Positions 18,301 to 27,023 are shown, counted from the stretch's first letter. The stretch: 64,000 nucleotides of DNA from Beijerinckiaceae bacterium (GCA_947454485.1 CANGJJ010000004.1:186001-250000), one strand, 5' to 3'. Program-made: numbers and translations. The notes: generated by a model from the sequence alone, not told the origin.

Positions 18301-19134
18301 GGGCGTTTTCCTGCTTTGTTGGATGATCCGGCACAAGGGGCAGCAGCGCGTCAGCTTTTTGACGATGCGCAGCAGATGCTGACACGCATTGTTGAAGAAC
18401 GCTGGTTCAATCCCAAAGCCGTCATCGGTTTTTGGCCTGCGCAGGCTGAAGGCGATGACATCAAGCTTTATTCGGGCGAGTCGCGCCGCGATGTGATCGC
18501 GACCTTGCACACATTGCGCCAGCAATTGCTGCGCCGGGATGGGCGACCCAATCTGGCTTTGTCAGATTTCATCGCTCCGCGCGGTGGGCCTGCTGATTAT
18601 ATCGGCGCCTTTGTGGTGACAGCTGGCACGGAGGAGGAGAAAATCTCCGCTCGGTTTGCGCAGGCCAATGATGACTATGGCTCGATCATGGTGAAGGCCT
18701 TGGCTGATCGTATTGCAGAGGCTTTTGCCGAGCGCATGCATGAGCGCGTGCGCAAGGAGTTCTGGGCCTATGCCAGCGACGAGGCTTTGACCACCGAGGA
18801 GATCATCTCCGAAGCCTATAGCGGTATCCGTCCTGCGCCCGGCTATCCTGCGCAGCCTGACCACACCGAGAAAGCGACTTTGTTCAAACTGCTCGAAGCT
18901 GAGCGTCGCACTGGCGTGAAGCTGACCGAGAGTTTTGCTATGTGGCCGGGCTCATCTGTGAGCGGGCTCTATTTCTCCCATCCTGAATCTTATTATTTTG
19001 GCGTCGCCAAAGTGGAGCGCGATCAGGTGGAAGATTATGCGCTGCGCAAGGGAATGGAGATTGGTGAGGTTGAGCGCTGGCTCGCGCCGATCTTGAATTA
19101 CGAGCCTGCGGCCTATGTGGCGGCGGCTGAGTGA
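15397..19134 (+). CDS. metH: Cobalamin-dependent methionine synthase
   Basis: A full-length 1245-residue enzyme that transfers the methyl group of 5-methyl-THF to homocysteine through cobalamin. In order: the homocysteine domain with zinc cysteines in GFNCALGA (about 250) and GGCCGTTP (about 314); the pterin-binding domain starting at [12 protein letters not shown] (about 366); the B12 cap and Rossmann domains with the cobalamin-ligating DVHDIGKN (His near 768); and the C-terminal SAM-dependent reactivation domain with [12 protein letters not shown] (about 1147). All domains are intact. No cobalamin riboswitch is seen in the operon leader; control by SahR is more likely. Confidence 0.97.
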   Translation: MTTFKMADAKSVRAALTQAARERILVLDGAMGTMIQDLRLDEAGFRGSVFKDWHRDLRGNNDLLNITQPEAIRDIHYAYFMAGADIVETNTFSSTTIAQADYGLEAHVVELNRTGARLAREAADRAEASDGRKRFVAGAIGPTNRTASLSPDVNDPGFRAVTFDELRVTYGQAARALVEGGADVILIETIFDTLNAKAALIGVWEAFDALRIHLPILLSGTITDLSGRTLSGQTPAAFWHSLRHAEPFAVGFNCALGAREMRQHVAEISRIADTLTFAYPNAGLPNEFGLYDESPEYMAGMLGEFAEAGLVNIIGGCCGTTPAHIAAFADRVKGLAPRRPPKVEPMLRLSGLEPFTLNKDIRFVNVGERTNVTGSARFRKLIKNGDYAAALDVARDQVINGAQIIDINMDEGLLDSQQAMVDYLNLIAAEPDIARVPIMVDSSKFEVIEAGMKCIQGKPVVNSISLKEGEEKFIEQAKIVRRYGAAVVVMAFDEAGQADTFARKIDICKRAYEVLVHKVGFPPEDIIFDPNIFAVATGIEDHDNYGVDFIEATRAIRASLPHAHVSGGVSNLSFSFRGNDHVREAMHCVFLYHAIHAGMDMGIVNAGQLQVYEKIDPELREACEDVVLNRRKDSTERLLALADKYRGVTQETKEKDLAWRDQPFDKRLEYALVNGITDFIDEDVEAARLALPRPLDVIEGPLMAGMNVVGDLFGSGKMFLPQVVKSARVMKQAVAVLMPYMEEEKAAGGDQRQMAGKILMATVKGDVHDIGKNIVGVVLACNNYEVIDLGVMVPASKILETARREKVDVIGLSGLITPSLDEMCFVASEMEREGFDLPLLIGGATTSRVHTAVKIDPNYSRGQAVYVTDASRAVGVVSALLSSETRDSYKETIRAEYKRVAEAHARSEADKQRLPLTKARQNQFKIDWDAYQPPKPLFTGTRTFRTYDVAELVPYIDWTPFFQTWEMKGRFPALLDDPAQGAAARQLFDDAQQMLTRIVEERWFNPKAVIGFWPAQAEGDDIKLYSGESRRDVIATLHTLRQQLLRRDGRPNLALSDFIAPRGGPADYIGAFVVTAGTEEEKISARFAQANDDYGSIMVKALADRIAEAFAERMHERVRKEFWAYASDEALTTEEIISEAYSGIRPAPGYPAQPDHTEKATLFKLLEAERRTGVKLTESFAMWPGSSVSGLYFSHPESYYFGVAKVERDQVEDYALRKGMEIGEVERWLAPILNYEPAAYVAAAE

Positions 19135-19152
19135 GCTTCTTGCTGTAATCCA

Positions 19153-19323
19153 AAAAGAAGAGGCACCCGCTTCTCCCAGTGGGAGGAGCTGTCAGCGGAT
19201 GCTGACTGAGGAGGGGATCGCGCCTCACAAAAAAAGGCGCAGTCGAAACTGCGCCTCTCTTAATTCAGACCCGATCCCTTCATCCGCCCGCATCCGCGGG
19301 CACCTTCTCCCACTGGGAGAAGG
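19153..19323. repeat. Dispersed palindromic repeat, copy 1 (contains a terminator)
   Basis: Left arm CTTCTCCCAGTGGGAGGAGC (from 19171) with GTCAGCGGATGCTGACTGAG, and right arm CATCCGCCCGCATCCGCGGG then CACCTTCTCCCACTGGGAGA to 19323. The arms flank an unrelated centre and are roughly inverted to each other. Two more copies occur at 25780-25946 and 26855-27003. It fills the gap between metH and the converging Bug-type gene. Confidence 0.85.
19228..19256. terminator. Terminator between metH and Bug-type SBP gene
   Basis: AGGCGCAGT-CGAA-ACTGCGCCT (19235-19256) is a perfect 9-bp stem. Preceded by seven A residues on the plus strand, it is a strong terminator for the minus-strand Bug gene and could also stop metH. 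It is the centre of repeat copy 1. Confidence 0.88.
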
Positions 19324-19326
19324 AAG

Positions 19327-20361
19327 TCACCGCCCCATGGCTTTGCGTACGCGCTCCACGACGGGTTGCGGTGTTGCATACATTTCCTGAATGAGGCGCT
19401 GCAGCTCTTCGCCTGAGGTCGGATCAGCGTCGATATTCATCTTGCGGGCATCGGCCTGCAATTCAGGATCAGCAATCGTCTCCATGAAGATCTTGCGCAG
19501 CGCAGCCACGCGATCAGCTGGCACACCGGGGGGCAGGATGAAGGGGCGGCTGAACGCATTCTGCGAATAGAACATCGCGAGTGCCTGACGCTCTTCATCA
19601 GTCTTGGCCAGCGAAGTAATCAGCGGCACGCCTTTGGCGTTGAGTTCAGGATGGCCCTTGAGATCTTCCTGCACGAAGACACTCGCAAACATGTCACCCT
19701 TCAAAATGTCGGGGAACTGCACTTTCACAGTGGACCAGCCAAGGCCGCAGATGCCCTGCACTTCGTTCTTCTCAACTGCGAGCGTCACTTCACGCGAGCC
19801 CTGATAGCCCGTGACGAGTTTGAACTTCGCGCCGAGCAGACCTTTGGTGATGGCAGGATAATCAGCCGTGGTGCTGCCAGGTGCAGTCGCACCGATTATG
19901 ATATTGGCGGAGATAAATTCATTCAGCGCTTTCACACCAATGTCACGGCGCAGCAAGCAGACCAGCACTTCAGAATTGGCATTGCCGACATAGTTGAATT
20001 TGGTTGGATCATAGCCGCGATGATTGGTGTTGAGCAGCGGGTCAATCATGATCGAAGGGAAGGTGACGCCCATATAGGTGCCGTCCTTCGGAGCGATTGT
20101 GTAGAGATTATTGGCCAGAATATTGCCGCCCGCACCGGGCACATTCGACACGACAACATTAGGATTGCCGGGAATATGTTTGCTGAGGTGGCGCGAGAGC
20201 AGGCGGCCGAATGTGTCGAGGCCACCGCCCGGCGAGGAGGCCACAGCGATGGTCACGGTCTTGTCCTTATAGAACTTGGCCAGTGCCTCATTGTCTTGCG
20301 CCAGCGCGCCCGAGGCGCTGCCCAGTGCAAAAAGGGCGGCCATCATGGTTCGGAACTGCAT
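19327..20361 (-). CDS. Bug/TctC-family solute-binding protein
   Basis: A 344-residue periplasmic protein with signal peptide MQFRTMMAALFALGSASGALAQ. The family features VAS-SPGGGLDTFGRLLSRHL (about 36-56) and NVPGAGGNILANNLY (about 73-87) follow, then the second lobe with ATAPGSTTADYPAI. Bug proteins bind carboxylates for tripartite tricarboxylate transporters (TctABC), with TphC for terephthalate as an aromatic example. No TctA or TctB is nearby. GGAG lies 6 nt before the ATG. The ligand cannot be told from sequence. Confidence 0.88.
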   Translation of the reverse strand: MQFRTMMAALFALGSASGALAQDNEALAKFYKDKTVTIAVASSPGGGLDTFGRLLSRHLSKHIPGNPNVVVSNVPGAGGNILANNLYTIAPKDGTYMGVTFPSIMIDPLLNTNHRGYDPTKFNYVGNANSEVLVCLLRRDIGVKALNEFISANIIIGATAPGSTTADYPAITKGLLGAKFKLVTGYQGSREVTLAVEKNEVQGICGLGWSTVKVQFPDILKGDMFASVFVQEDLKGHPELNAKGVPLITSLAKTDEERQALAMFYSQNAFSRPFILPPGVPADRVAALRKIFMETIADPELQADARKMNIDADPTSGEELQRLIQEMYATPQPVVERVRKAMGR

Positions 20362-20464
20362 CGAATTCTCCTGATCCGGTGGCGTTGCCAGCCACCTCCT
20401 TCGTCGGCATGATGCTCTACAACAAAAAAGGGCGCGGGACAGCCTGTGCTAAAGGGAGGTCGTG
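20362..20464. promoter_or_regulatory. Divergent intergenic region between two Bug-type SBP genes
   Basis: This 103-bp gap must hold the promoters of two divergent solute-binding-protein genes, but no convincing -35/-10 pair or palindrome stands out. It carries the ribosome sites of both genes at its ends. Confidence 0.4.
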
Positions 20465-21427
20465 ATGGTTCGAGGGCTTTTACTGGCCGGATGGGCAGTT
20501 CTATGGGCGATTGGCCCTGTGGGCGCGCAGGATTTCCCCAATCGCACGGTGCGCCTCGTGGTCAATTCCCAGGCTGGCGGCACGGCTGACCAGACGACTC
20601 GTCTGCTGGCGGATGAGCTCTCCCGCCGCTGGTCGCAATCGGTCATCGTTGAGAATGTGGTAGGTGCAGGCGGCAATACGGGCGCGGCGCAGGTCGCGCG
20701 CACCGAGCCAGATGGTCATACTCTCTTGGTCAGTCATCCCGGGCCCCTGACGATCAATGGGCTCTTGTTCAAATCCATTCCCTATGATCCGAAATCTCTG
20801 GTGCCGATTTCCATTCTCGTCACCTTCCCCAATGCGCTGGTGGTGAGCCGCTCGTTGAATGTCAGCTCGGTCGCTGAGCTGGTTGCTTGGGGCAAGAAGA
20901 ATGCAGGTCAGCTGACCTATGGATCGCAGGGCGTGGGCACGACGACGCATCTGGCGGGCAGTCTGCTGGCTGCGCGCACTGGCGTTGAGATGGTGCATGT
21001 GCCTTATCGTGGCAGTCCTGCTGCCATCATGGATCTGACAGGCGGTCGGCTCGCAATGATGTTTGATAATCTTGGCACGGCGATCCCCCAGCATGAGGCC
21101 GGCAATACGCGCATTCTGGCGATTGCAGATGGCAAGCGCTCGCCACTTCTGCCCAATGTACCAACATTGGAAGAAGCAGGCGTGAAGGATCTGCGCTCAG
21201 TGACCTGGTTCGGCTTGATGGCGCCGGAGAAAACATCGCCCGCCTTTGTCGAGCGCATCTCGCGCGAGATCGTGGCGATCTATCAGGATCCCGCCTTCGT
21301 CGCCAAGCTGAAGAGCTTCAATGTGGATCCGGTGGGCGCCACGCCGCCGCAAGCTGCGCGCTTCATTGCTGATGAGACCGTGCTGTGGAGTGCCGTCGTC
21401 AAAGACGCGAAGATCAACCCCGAGTGA
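20465..21427 (+). CDS. Bug/TctC-family solute-binding protein
   Basis: A 320-residue periplasmic binding protein, signal peptide MVRGLLLAGWAVLWAIGPVGAQ. Conserved points are FPNRTVRLVVNSQAGGTADQTTRLLADEL (start of the mature protein), ENVVGAGGNTGAAQVARTEPDGHTLL and VPYRGSPAAIMDLTGG. The ATG at 20465 is chosen over GTG 20462 because GGGAGG ends 5 nt before it. The gene diverges from another Bug gene and its 3' end overlaps the converging amidase gene by 14 bp. No membrane TctAB partner is visible. Confidence 0.9.
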   Translation: MVRGLLLAGWAVLWAIGPVGAQDFPNRTVRLVVNSQAGGTADQTTRLLADELSRRWSQSVIVENVVGAGGNTGAAQVARTEPDGHTLLVSHPGPLTINGLLFKSIPYDPKSLVPISILVTFPNALVVSRSLNVSSVAELVAWGKKNAGQLTYGSQGVGTTTHLAGSLLAARTGVEMVHVPYRGSPAAIMDLTGGRLAMMFDNLGTAIPQHEAGNTRILAIADGKRSPLLPNVPTLEEAGVKDLRSVTWFGLMAPEKTSPAFVERISREIVAIYQDPAFVAKLKSFNVDPVGATPPQAARFIADETVLWSAVVKDAKINPE

Positions 21428-22190
21428 CCGGCAGGGCTTTGATGAGATCGCGCAGAGTTGTGATGGTGGAGGCATCGGCCACGCCATCCACGCGCTCTTG
21501 GCGGAAGTGACGCTGAAAGGCAGCGACGACTTGCTCCGTCGCCAGATCATAGATGCCTGTTACCTCTAGCCCATAGCCATAGAGGGTCAGCATGGCTTGC
21601 AAAGCCTCGACGGGCTGGCCCTGTTCACCGCGCGCCAGAAAGCGCCCGCCTGAAATTGGCACAGGCCGCACATAATGGCCGATGCCGCTGGCGTGGAGCC
21701 TCTCCCAAGGGAAATGCTCGCCCGGATCTCGCTTGCGGGCTGGGGCAATATCCGAATGGGCGAGAATGCGCTCAGGCGCGATTGTGTGGCGCGAGGCAAT
21801 GTCGCGGCACAGTGCAATCACGCTGTCGATCTGCACATCGGGGTAAGCGGGCAGGCTGGCGCCTGCGATGATGGCGTCATGGCCCTGATTGACGATTTCG
21901 ATCCCGATCGAGGCGGAGTTCAGATCCTCCTCGCCCTTCCAGCGGCCAACGCCCGCATGCCAGGCCCGCCGCGCCTCTGGGACGAGCTGCAGGATGGCGC
22001 CATCCTCCAGAACGGCATAATGGGCGGAGACTTCGGCTGAGGGGTCACAGAGCCGCTCCAGAGCCGCCTCGGCGGTGGGCATGCCCGTATAATGAAGAAT
22101 GAGGCAGTCGGGCGCGCGCCCGTCCCGCCGCTCGCCATGGTTGGGTGAGGGGAGGGGCTTGGCCAGAGTAGTATCGGTCGAAAAGCTCAT
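21414..22190 (-). CDS. amiD: N-acetylmuramoyl-L-alanine amidase with peptidoglycan-binding domain (AmiD/AmpD type)
   Basis: A 258-residue zinc amidase that cuts the bond between MurNAc and the stem peptide. CLILHYTG (His33) and LAHSDIAPARKRDPGEHFPW (about 142-161; His, Asp and Lys) give the zinc and catalytic residues of Amidase_2. Residues 190-255 form a peptidoglycan-binding domain (LQAMLTLYGYGLEVTGIYD, AAFQRHF, VDGVAD). No signal peptide is obvious, so a cytosolic recycling role like AmpD is possible although the extra domain resembles AmiD. Its 3' end overlaps the Bug gene by 14 bp. Confidence 0.88.
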   Translation of the reverse strand: MSFSTDTTLAKPLPSPNHGERRDGRAPDCLILHYTGMPTAEAALERLCDPSAEVSAHYAVLEDGAILQLVPEARRAWHAGVGRWKGEEDLNSASIGIEIVNQGHDAIIAGASLPAYPDVQIDSVIALCRDIASRHTIAPERILAHSDIAPARKRDPGEHFPWERLHASGIGHYVRPVPISGGRFLARGEQGQPVEALQAMLTLYGYGLEVTGIYDLATEQVVAAFQRHFRQERVDGVADASTITTLRDLIKALPVTRG

Positions 22191-22215
22191 GCACAGGCTT
22201 TAGCGCTGCGCGGGC

Positions 22216-22248
22216 TAAAAAAGAAGGCCCGCTGACGCGGGCCCCTTT
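22216..22248 (-). terminator. Terminator after the glycine-zipper lipoprotein gene
   Basis: GGCCCGC-TGAC-GCGGGCC (22226-22243) with a run TTCTTTTTT following on the minus strand lies 4 bp beyond the stop of the small lipoprotein gene. Confidence 0.87.
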
Positions 22249-22251
22249 TGC

Positions 22252-22545
22252 TCAGTAGTCGCGTACCCACCGGGTGCAATAGGGATTGCCGTAATAGTCA
22301 TAGCGCACGCGCACACAGCGACGCGCTGGTCCTGAATTGGCACCAATCAGACCGCCAGCTGCTGCGCCGATCAGGCCACCTGCAATCGCACCACCTGCGC
22401 GCCCTGTTGCAGCGCCGCCGATGATAGCGCCAGCTGTGCCACCAACTGCTGCGCCTGTGAGCGTGCGCTCCTGACGCGTCTCCCCGCAACCAGATAGAAC
22501 GAGCGCGGATGTGAGTGCGCCTGCCACAAGAAGTGTCTTCTTCAT
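22252..22545 (-). CDS. Small glycine-zipper lipoprotein
   Basis: A 97-residue protein. The N-terminus MKKTLLVAGALTSALVLSGC carries a lipobox (LSGC, Cys20). Residues 31-72 are a glycine-zipper stretch of GGTAGAIIGGAATGRAGG type, which packs helices in membranes. The tail RYDYYGNPYCTRWVRDY is aromatic and contains two cysteines with RRC upstream. Such small lipoproteins are common in Hyphomicrobiales envelopes and some are stress-induced; no precise role is known. AGGAGG lies 8 nt before the ATG. It has its own terminator and is monocistronic. Confidence 0.85.
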   Translation of the reverse strand: MKKTLLVAGALTSALVLSGCGETRQERTLTGAAVGGTAGAIIGGAATGRAGGAIAGGLIGAAAGGLIGANSGPARRCVRVRYDYYGNPYCTRWVRDY

Positions 22546-22831
22546 GGTGAACCTCCTCTCCCCAGCTTTGTCATGTAATCAGCACTGCGCTGCCGCGTCT
22601 ATCAGTGATTAGATGCAGAGATGTTATTGTGTGGCAGCAACTTGGCTGTTCGTGTATCAGCGGACATAAATTTCGGTCACGAAGTATTATAAAATATTTC
22701 GCCCTGTAGAGCGTCTTTATTGAGCAGGCGACAAAAGAAGAAATCCTATTCTTGCAGCTTGAGCGCCTGTTTATGGCCTTATTCGAGCTTAGTTTGCGCG
22801 TCATCTTTAATGTCAGAAGGAAATTTTTCGA
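22546..22831. other. AT-rich intergenic region with two divergent promoters
   Basis: This 286-bp stretch is much richer in A+T than its surroundings. It must carry the divergent promoters of the glycine-zipper lipoprotein and the transglycosylase. No open frame with a ribosome site, and no strong palindrome, was found in it. Confidence 0.5.
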
Positions 22832-23308
22832 ATGATGCATAACAAGCTTGTCCTGTCTCTCATGTTTGGCCTTTCCATTGCTGCTGCGATATTGGCCTCG
22901 AGTAGCGCGCAAGCGCGTGGTGAACCCCAGCCCCATTTGCGTGCCATGGTGGCGCAACATGCTGCACAAAATGGAATCCCCTTTGCGATTGCGGATGCAG
23001 TGGTGCGCATTGAGAGCGGTTACAATCCGCGCGCAACAAATCGCAGTGGCGCTATGGGTCTCATGCAGATCAAGACACAGACAGCGCGCGGTCAGGGCTT
23101 TGCAGGAAGTTCGGCCGATCTGCTCAATCCCGATACGAATCTGCGCTATGCCATGCGTTATCTCGCCACTGCATATCGTATGTCGGGCGGCGATCTGTGC
23201 GGCACGGTGATGCGCTACCAGTCAGGCCATGGCGCGCGGCGCATGTCCTCGGCGGATGTGAGCTATTGCGCCAAAGCGCGCAGCTATATGGCCATGGCAC
23301 GGGGCTAA
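22832..23308 (+). CDS. Small lytic transglycosylase (SLT domain)
   Basis: A 158-residue exported enzyme. The signal peptide ends near ASSSAQARG (residue 30). The SLT motif follows: catalytic Glu61 in VVRIESGYNPRATN, then SGAMGLMQI (72-80) and the NLRYAMRYLATAYRMSGGD stretch. It cleaves peptidoglycan between MurNAc and GlcNAc with formation of an anhydro ring. The protein is little more than the catalytic domain, as in IagB/VirB1-like enzymes, but no secretion system is nearby. AAGGA lies 9 nt before the first of two adjacent ATGs. Confidence 0.88.
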   Translation: MMHNKLVLSLMFGLSIAAAILASSSAQARGEPQPHLRAMVAQHAAQNGIPFAIADAVVRIESGYNPRATNRSGAMGLMQIKTQTARGQGFAGSSADLLNPDTNLRYAMRYLATAYRMSGGDLCGTVMRYQSGHGARRMSSADVSYCAKARSYMAMARG

Positions 23309-23333
23309 GCTCTGCCAGCTTTGCTAAAAATGC

Positions 23334-23367
23334 GCGGGTCCTTGAGCATTTCTCCACAAGGACCCGC
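23334..23367 (+). terminator. Strong hairpin after the transglycosylase gene, no T-run
   Basis: GCGGGTCCTTG and CAAGGACCCGC form a perfect 11-bp stem around a 12-nt loop, 26 bp past the stop. The next bases (TAGCCAAGC) lack a T-run, so it is either an imperfect terminator or a transcript-stabilising or regulatory structure. Confidence 0.6.
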
Positions 23368-23426
23368 TAGCCAAGCTGCTTTTGATATGTGACTTTTCTG
23401 CACAGTTACTATTGGGGGGGACACCT

Positions 23427-24398
23427 ATGTGGAGACGGGCTTTTGCAGCCTTGTGTCTGGGGGCTTTGGTCGCATCAAGCGCCGCCGCTCAGACCTGGCC
23501 GACCAAACCAATCACCTTTGTGGTGCCCTATGCGCCGGGCGGCAATGTCGATACGGCTGCCCGTATTCTGCAGGCGGCTTTGGGCAATGCTCTGGGTCAG
23601 CCCATCATTATTGAGAACCGTGCGGGTGCCGGCGGCATCATCGCAGGCGACTATGTCGCCAAATCTCCCCCCGATGGCCATATCGTCTTCATGGGCTCCA
23701 ATGGCAATGTGATGCTGGGGCCGATGACGATGGCCAAGCCGCCCTATCAGTGGGATCTGGTCTTCACGCCTGTCAGCATGGTGTCGGTTGCCACCAATGT
23801 GCTCACAGTGCGCTCGAGCCTTCCGGCCAAGACGATTCCCCAGCTGGTCGCTTATGCGAAAGAATCGCCGGGCCGCCTGACTTTGGGCAATAGCGGCGGC
23901 GCGAGCATCAATCACTTCATGGGTGAACTCTTCCGTCTGCGCGCGGGCATCACCTGGACTGAGGTCGCCTATCGCGGCAATGCGCCAGCGGTGGCTGATC
24001 TTGTGGCGGGCCATGTTGATATGGGCGTGCAGTCTCTTGTTGAGACTCTCGGCCATATTGAAGCTGGCAAGCTCAATGCTCTCGCCGTTCTTGGCCCCAA
24101 GCGTTCACCTGCCATTCCCAATGTCCCGACCATGGCGGAGGCGGGCTTCCCCGATGTGCAGGGCGAGACCTGGAATGGTCTGTTCGTTCCCAAGGCAACC
24201 CCTGCTGCCATTGTCGCAAAGCTGAGTGAGGCGGTGCAAAAGGCGCTGGCCTCGCCCATGGCGATTGAAAAGCTCGGCGCTCTTGGCTCGGAGCCGCGCG
24301 GCAATTCGCCCGAACAATTCAAAGCCTATCTCGAAGCGGATTTTGCCAAATGGTCCGCTGTTATGAAGCAAGCCAACATCAAGGTGGTGACTGAATGA
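23427..24398 (+). CDS. Bug/TctC-family solute-binding protein
   Basis: A 323-residue periplasmic binding protein with signal peptide MWRRAFAALCLGALVASSAAAQ. The mature start TWPTKPITFVVPYAPGGNVDTAARIL and IENRAGAGGIIAGDYVAKSPPDGH are classic Bug motifs. GGGGGGG lies 6 nt before the ATG at 23427; the longer frame from 23382 would spoil the signal peptide. It overlaps the following amidohydrolase gene by ATGA, so binding protein and enzyme are co-translated. That suggests uptake of a carboxylate whose breakdown uses the hydrolase. Confidence 0.9.
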   Translation: MWRRAFAALCLGALVASSAAAQTWPTKPITFVVPYAPGGNVDTAARILQAALGNALGQPIIIENRAGAGGIIAGDYVAKSPPDGHIVFMGSNGNVMLGPMTMAKPPYQWDLVFTPVSMVSVATNVLTVRSSLPAKTIPQLVAYAKESPGRLTLGNSGGASINHFMGELFRLRAGITWTEVAYRGNAPAVADLVAGHVDMGVQSLVETLGHIEAGKLNALAVLGPKRSPAIPNVPTMAEAGFPDVQGETWNGLFVPKATPAAIVAKLSEAVQKALASPMAIEKLGALGSEPRGNSPEQFKAYLEADFAKWSAVMKQANIKVVTE

Positions 24399-25273
24399 GC
24401 GAGACCAGCAAACGGCCTCTTTCGCCGACAATTGATCGCAATTATCCCAAGCCGAAATTCGTCGCTCCTGCGGGTGCCTGCGATACGCATTTCCATTTCA
24501 TCGGGCCGCAGAAGCTGTTTCCGCTGAAGCCCGATCATTGCTTCTCGCATCTGGAATTTGCCGATACGCCGATTGAAGATTGGCTGAAGCTGCAAGATGC
24601 TCTGGGCTTCCAGCGCGGCTTGCATGTGCAGTCGATGATGTATGAGAACAATTATGATCTTGTTCTGCATGCGCAGTCGCGTTTTCCTGATCGCTTGCGC
24701 TCTGTCGTCATTCCGTGGTCGGGTATTACCGACAATGAATTGTCGATCCTCACCAACAATGGTGTGGTTGGCTATCGCGTGACATGGCGTTTGCTCAAAG
24801 AACTGGATCATCGTCTGATCGCACGCTGCCACGAACATGGCTGGCAGATGCATTATCTGGTGAAGCCGGAAGATCAGCCCGATTGGCTGCCGCATATTCT
24901 CAAATCACCCGGCAAATTCGTGCTGGAACATTTGGGCGGCGTTGATCCCTCCAAGGGTCTCGACAGCAAGGGCTTCAAATTCGTGCTGGAGGCGCTCGAT
25001 ACTGGCCGTTGCTGGCTGAAGCTGTCGCCGCGCCCCTCCAAGCAGGAGAATTTCCCCTTCTCCGATATTGACCCCTTTGTGCAGAAGCTCGTCCAACATG
25101 CGCCCAATCGTTTGATGTGGGGCACTGATTGGCCGCATCCGCAATATTTCAAGCCGATGCCCAATGACATCGCGCTGCTCAATCAGCTCTATGACTGGAT
25201 GCCGGACGAAAAAATCCGCAACATGGTGTTGGTTGATAATCCGGCTGAATGCCTCGGTTTCCCGAAGATCTGA
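24395..25273 (+). CDS. Amidohydrolase family 2 protein, LigI (2-pyrone-4,6-dicarboxylate hydrolase)-like
   Basis: A 292-residue TIM-barrel hydrolase. DTHFHF (30-35) gives the first metal-site histidines, VLEHLGG (about 178-184) a middle one, and GTDWPHP (243-249) the catalytic Asp245. Length and the WGTDWPHP motif followed by LVDNPAE match LigI, which opens the pyrone ring of PDC in protocatechuate 4,5-cleavage. The set of neighbours (Bug SBP in the same message, FAH-family gene downstream) fits a carboxylate pathway. Other family-2 amidohydrolases act on different lactones, so the substrate is uncertain. Confidence 0.8.
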   Translation: MSETSKRPLSPTIDRNYPKPKFVAPAGACDTHFHFIGPQKLFPLKPDHCFSHLEFADTPIEDWLKLQDALGFQRGLHVQSMMYENNYDLVLHAQSRFPDRLRSVVIPWSGITDNELSILTNNGVVGYRVTWRLLKELDHRLIARCHEHGWQMHYLVKPEDQPDWLPHILKSPGKFVLEHLGGVDPSKGLDSKGFKFVLEALDTGRCWLKLSPRPSKQENFPFSDIDPFVQKLVQHAPNRLMWGTDWPHPQYFKPMPNDIALLNQLYDWMPDEKIRNMVLVDNPAECLGFPKI

Positions 25274-25328
25274 GGGCGGCCTGACAGTTTGGGGAGCGGT
25301 GGGGCTTTGGCCTTGCCGCTCTTTTTCT

Positions 25329-25357
25329 TTGACCCTTCTGTGCGCCTGCCGCTAAGT
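25329..25357 (+). promoter_or_regulatory. rnpB promoter
   Basis: TTGACC (25329-25334) and CTAAGT (25352-25357) are separated by exactly 17 bp. The start expected 7 bp downstream, about 25364, coincides with the first base of the RNase P P1 helix. Confidence 0.75.
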
Positions 25358-25363
25358 GGGCTC

Positions 25364-25745
<382 letters not shown>

Positions 25746-25779
25746 TTTTAGAACACCCTGCGTCTCGTCATCCGCCCTC

Positions 25780-25946
25780 AAAAGAAGAGGCGCGCGCTTC
25801 TCCCAGTGGGAGAAGCTGTCAGCGGAGCTGACTGATGAGGGGATCGGGACGTGCCGAATGAGGCACCATCCTTGCCGCTTCATTTTGCAAGATCATTCCC
25901 CTCATCCGCCGCCATCCGCGGGCACCTTCTCCCTCTGGGAGAAGGA
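25780..25946. repeat. Dispersed palindromic repeat, copy 2
   Basis: AAAGAAGAGG leads into CTTCTCCCAGTGGGAGAAGC (from 25797), TGTCAGCGGAGCTGACTGAT and GAGGGGATCGGGACG. After a short unique centre comes CATTCCCCTCATCCGCCGCC, ATCCGCGGGCACCTTCTCCC and TCTGGGAGAAGG to 25946. The two arms are inverted relative to each other. Unlike copy 1 it has no terminator at its centre. Confidence 0.87.
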
Positions 25947-26060
25947 GGGCGTGCGGCCTTCCTCCATCACATCTGCGAGGGTCGAATTGACTCTTCTCCC
26001 CCAACAGGTGCGCAATCTGCCTTGACGAAGCGCCACAAGCTTCGCGCAGGAGGAGCATCC

Positions 26061-26837
26061 ATGACGCATTCACGACGCGATGTTATGACCATTGCCGGTG
26101 GCTTGAGTGTTGCGGCAGCTGCGGGCGCGCAGGCCCAAACACCCAAAACTATTTTCCCCGTGGCTCCGACCTTCATTCCCATCGTTGGGACGAGCGATCT
26201 TTACCCTGTGCGCCGCATCTATTGTATCGGGCGCAACTATGCCGCTCATGCGCGCGAAATGGGCTCTGATCCCACACGCGAGCCGCCCTTCTTTTTTCAA
26301 AAGCCAACAGATGCGATTCAGAATGTGAAGATTGGCGAGGTCGCCGATCATCCCTATCCGAGCCTCACCAAAAATTATCACTATGAAGTTGAACTTGTCG
26401 CAGCGCTGAAATCAGGCGGGCGCAATATCGCGATGGATAAGGCGCTCGATCATGTCTATGGCTATGCGGTCGGGCTTGATATGACGCGCCGCGATTTGCA
26501 GCGCGCGATGGGTGATGAGAAGAAGCCGTGGGAGATCGGCAAGAGCTTTGACATGTCAGCCCCCATCGGCCCCATCCATCCCGTCGACAAGGTCGGGCAT
26601 TTCACCAAGGGTGCGATTCAGTTGTCGGTGAACGGACAGGTGAAGCAGAAGGCTGATCTGTCCTTCATGATCTGGAGTGTGGCCGAACAGATCGCCAAAT
26701 TGTCGGAGGCTTTCGAATTGAAAGCCGGCGATATCATCTATTCAGGCACGCCTGAAAATGTCGGCCCGGTGGTGAAAGGCGATGTGCTGCTCTGCCAGAT
26801 CGAGAAGCTGCCGGATCTGTCGGTGAAGATTGTGTGA
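26061..26837 (+). CDS. Fumarylacetoacetate hydrolase-family protein with Tat-type signal
   Basis: A 258-residue protein. The FAH fold is seen in RRIYCIGRNYAAHAREMG (51-68), PPFFFQKPTDAI (75-86), metal-binding HYEVELV (Glu109, Glu111), GYAVGLDMTRRDLQ and DIIYSGTPENVGPV near the end. FAH members hydrolyse or decarboxylate keto acids made in aromatic catabolism, in the cytosol. Here MTHSRRDVMTIAGGLSVAAAAGAQAQ looks like a twin-arginine signal, so the enzyme would be exported, which is odd. AGGAGG lies 7 nt before the ATG at 26061; the frame is open back to 25851 through the repeat, which is not coding. Confidence 0.85.
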   Translation: MTHSRRDVMTIAGGLSVAAAAGAQAQTPKTIFPVAPTFIPIVGTSDLYPVRRIYCIGRNYAAHAREMGSDPTREPPFFFQKPTDAIQNVKIGEVADHPYPSLTKNYHYEVELVAALKSGGRNIAMDKALDHVYGYAVGLDMTRRDLQRAMGDEKKPWEIGKSFDMSAPIGPIHPVDKVGHFTKGAIQLSVNGQVKQKADLSFMIWSVAEQIAKLSEAFELKAGDIIYSGTPENVGPVVKGDVLLCQIEKLPDLSVKIV

Positions 26838-26854
26838 TGGGGAGCGCGCTCTGC

Positions 26855-27003
26855 TTCTCCCAGTGGGAGAAGCTGTCAGCGGAGCTGACTGATGAGGGGA
26901 TCGGGACATGCAGACTAGAGCGACTAGCGATAGTGCCTCGTCTTGAAACATCATTCCCCTCATCCGCCCGCATCCGCGGGCACCTTCTCCCTTTGGGAGA
27001 AGG
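26855..27003. repeat. Dispersed palindromic repeat, copy 3
   Basis: Left arm CTTCTCCCAGTGGGAGAAGC, TGTCAGCGGAGCTGACTGAT, GAGGGGATCGGGACATGC, and right arm CATTCCCCTCATCCGCCCGC, ATCCGCGGGCACCTTCTCCC, TTTGGGAGAAGG. It is nearly identical to copy 2 in both arms, with a different centre. It fills the gap between the FAH-family gene and the ettA terminator. Confidence 0.88.
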
Positions 27004-27023
27004 ATGACAGCGGCGTGTGACAA

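Noticed and set aside
25851-26060. In-frame extension of the FAH-family gene through repeat copy 2
   Set aside because: The extension is repeat sequence, while AGGAGG and a Tat leader begin at 26061.
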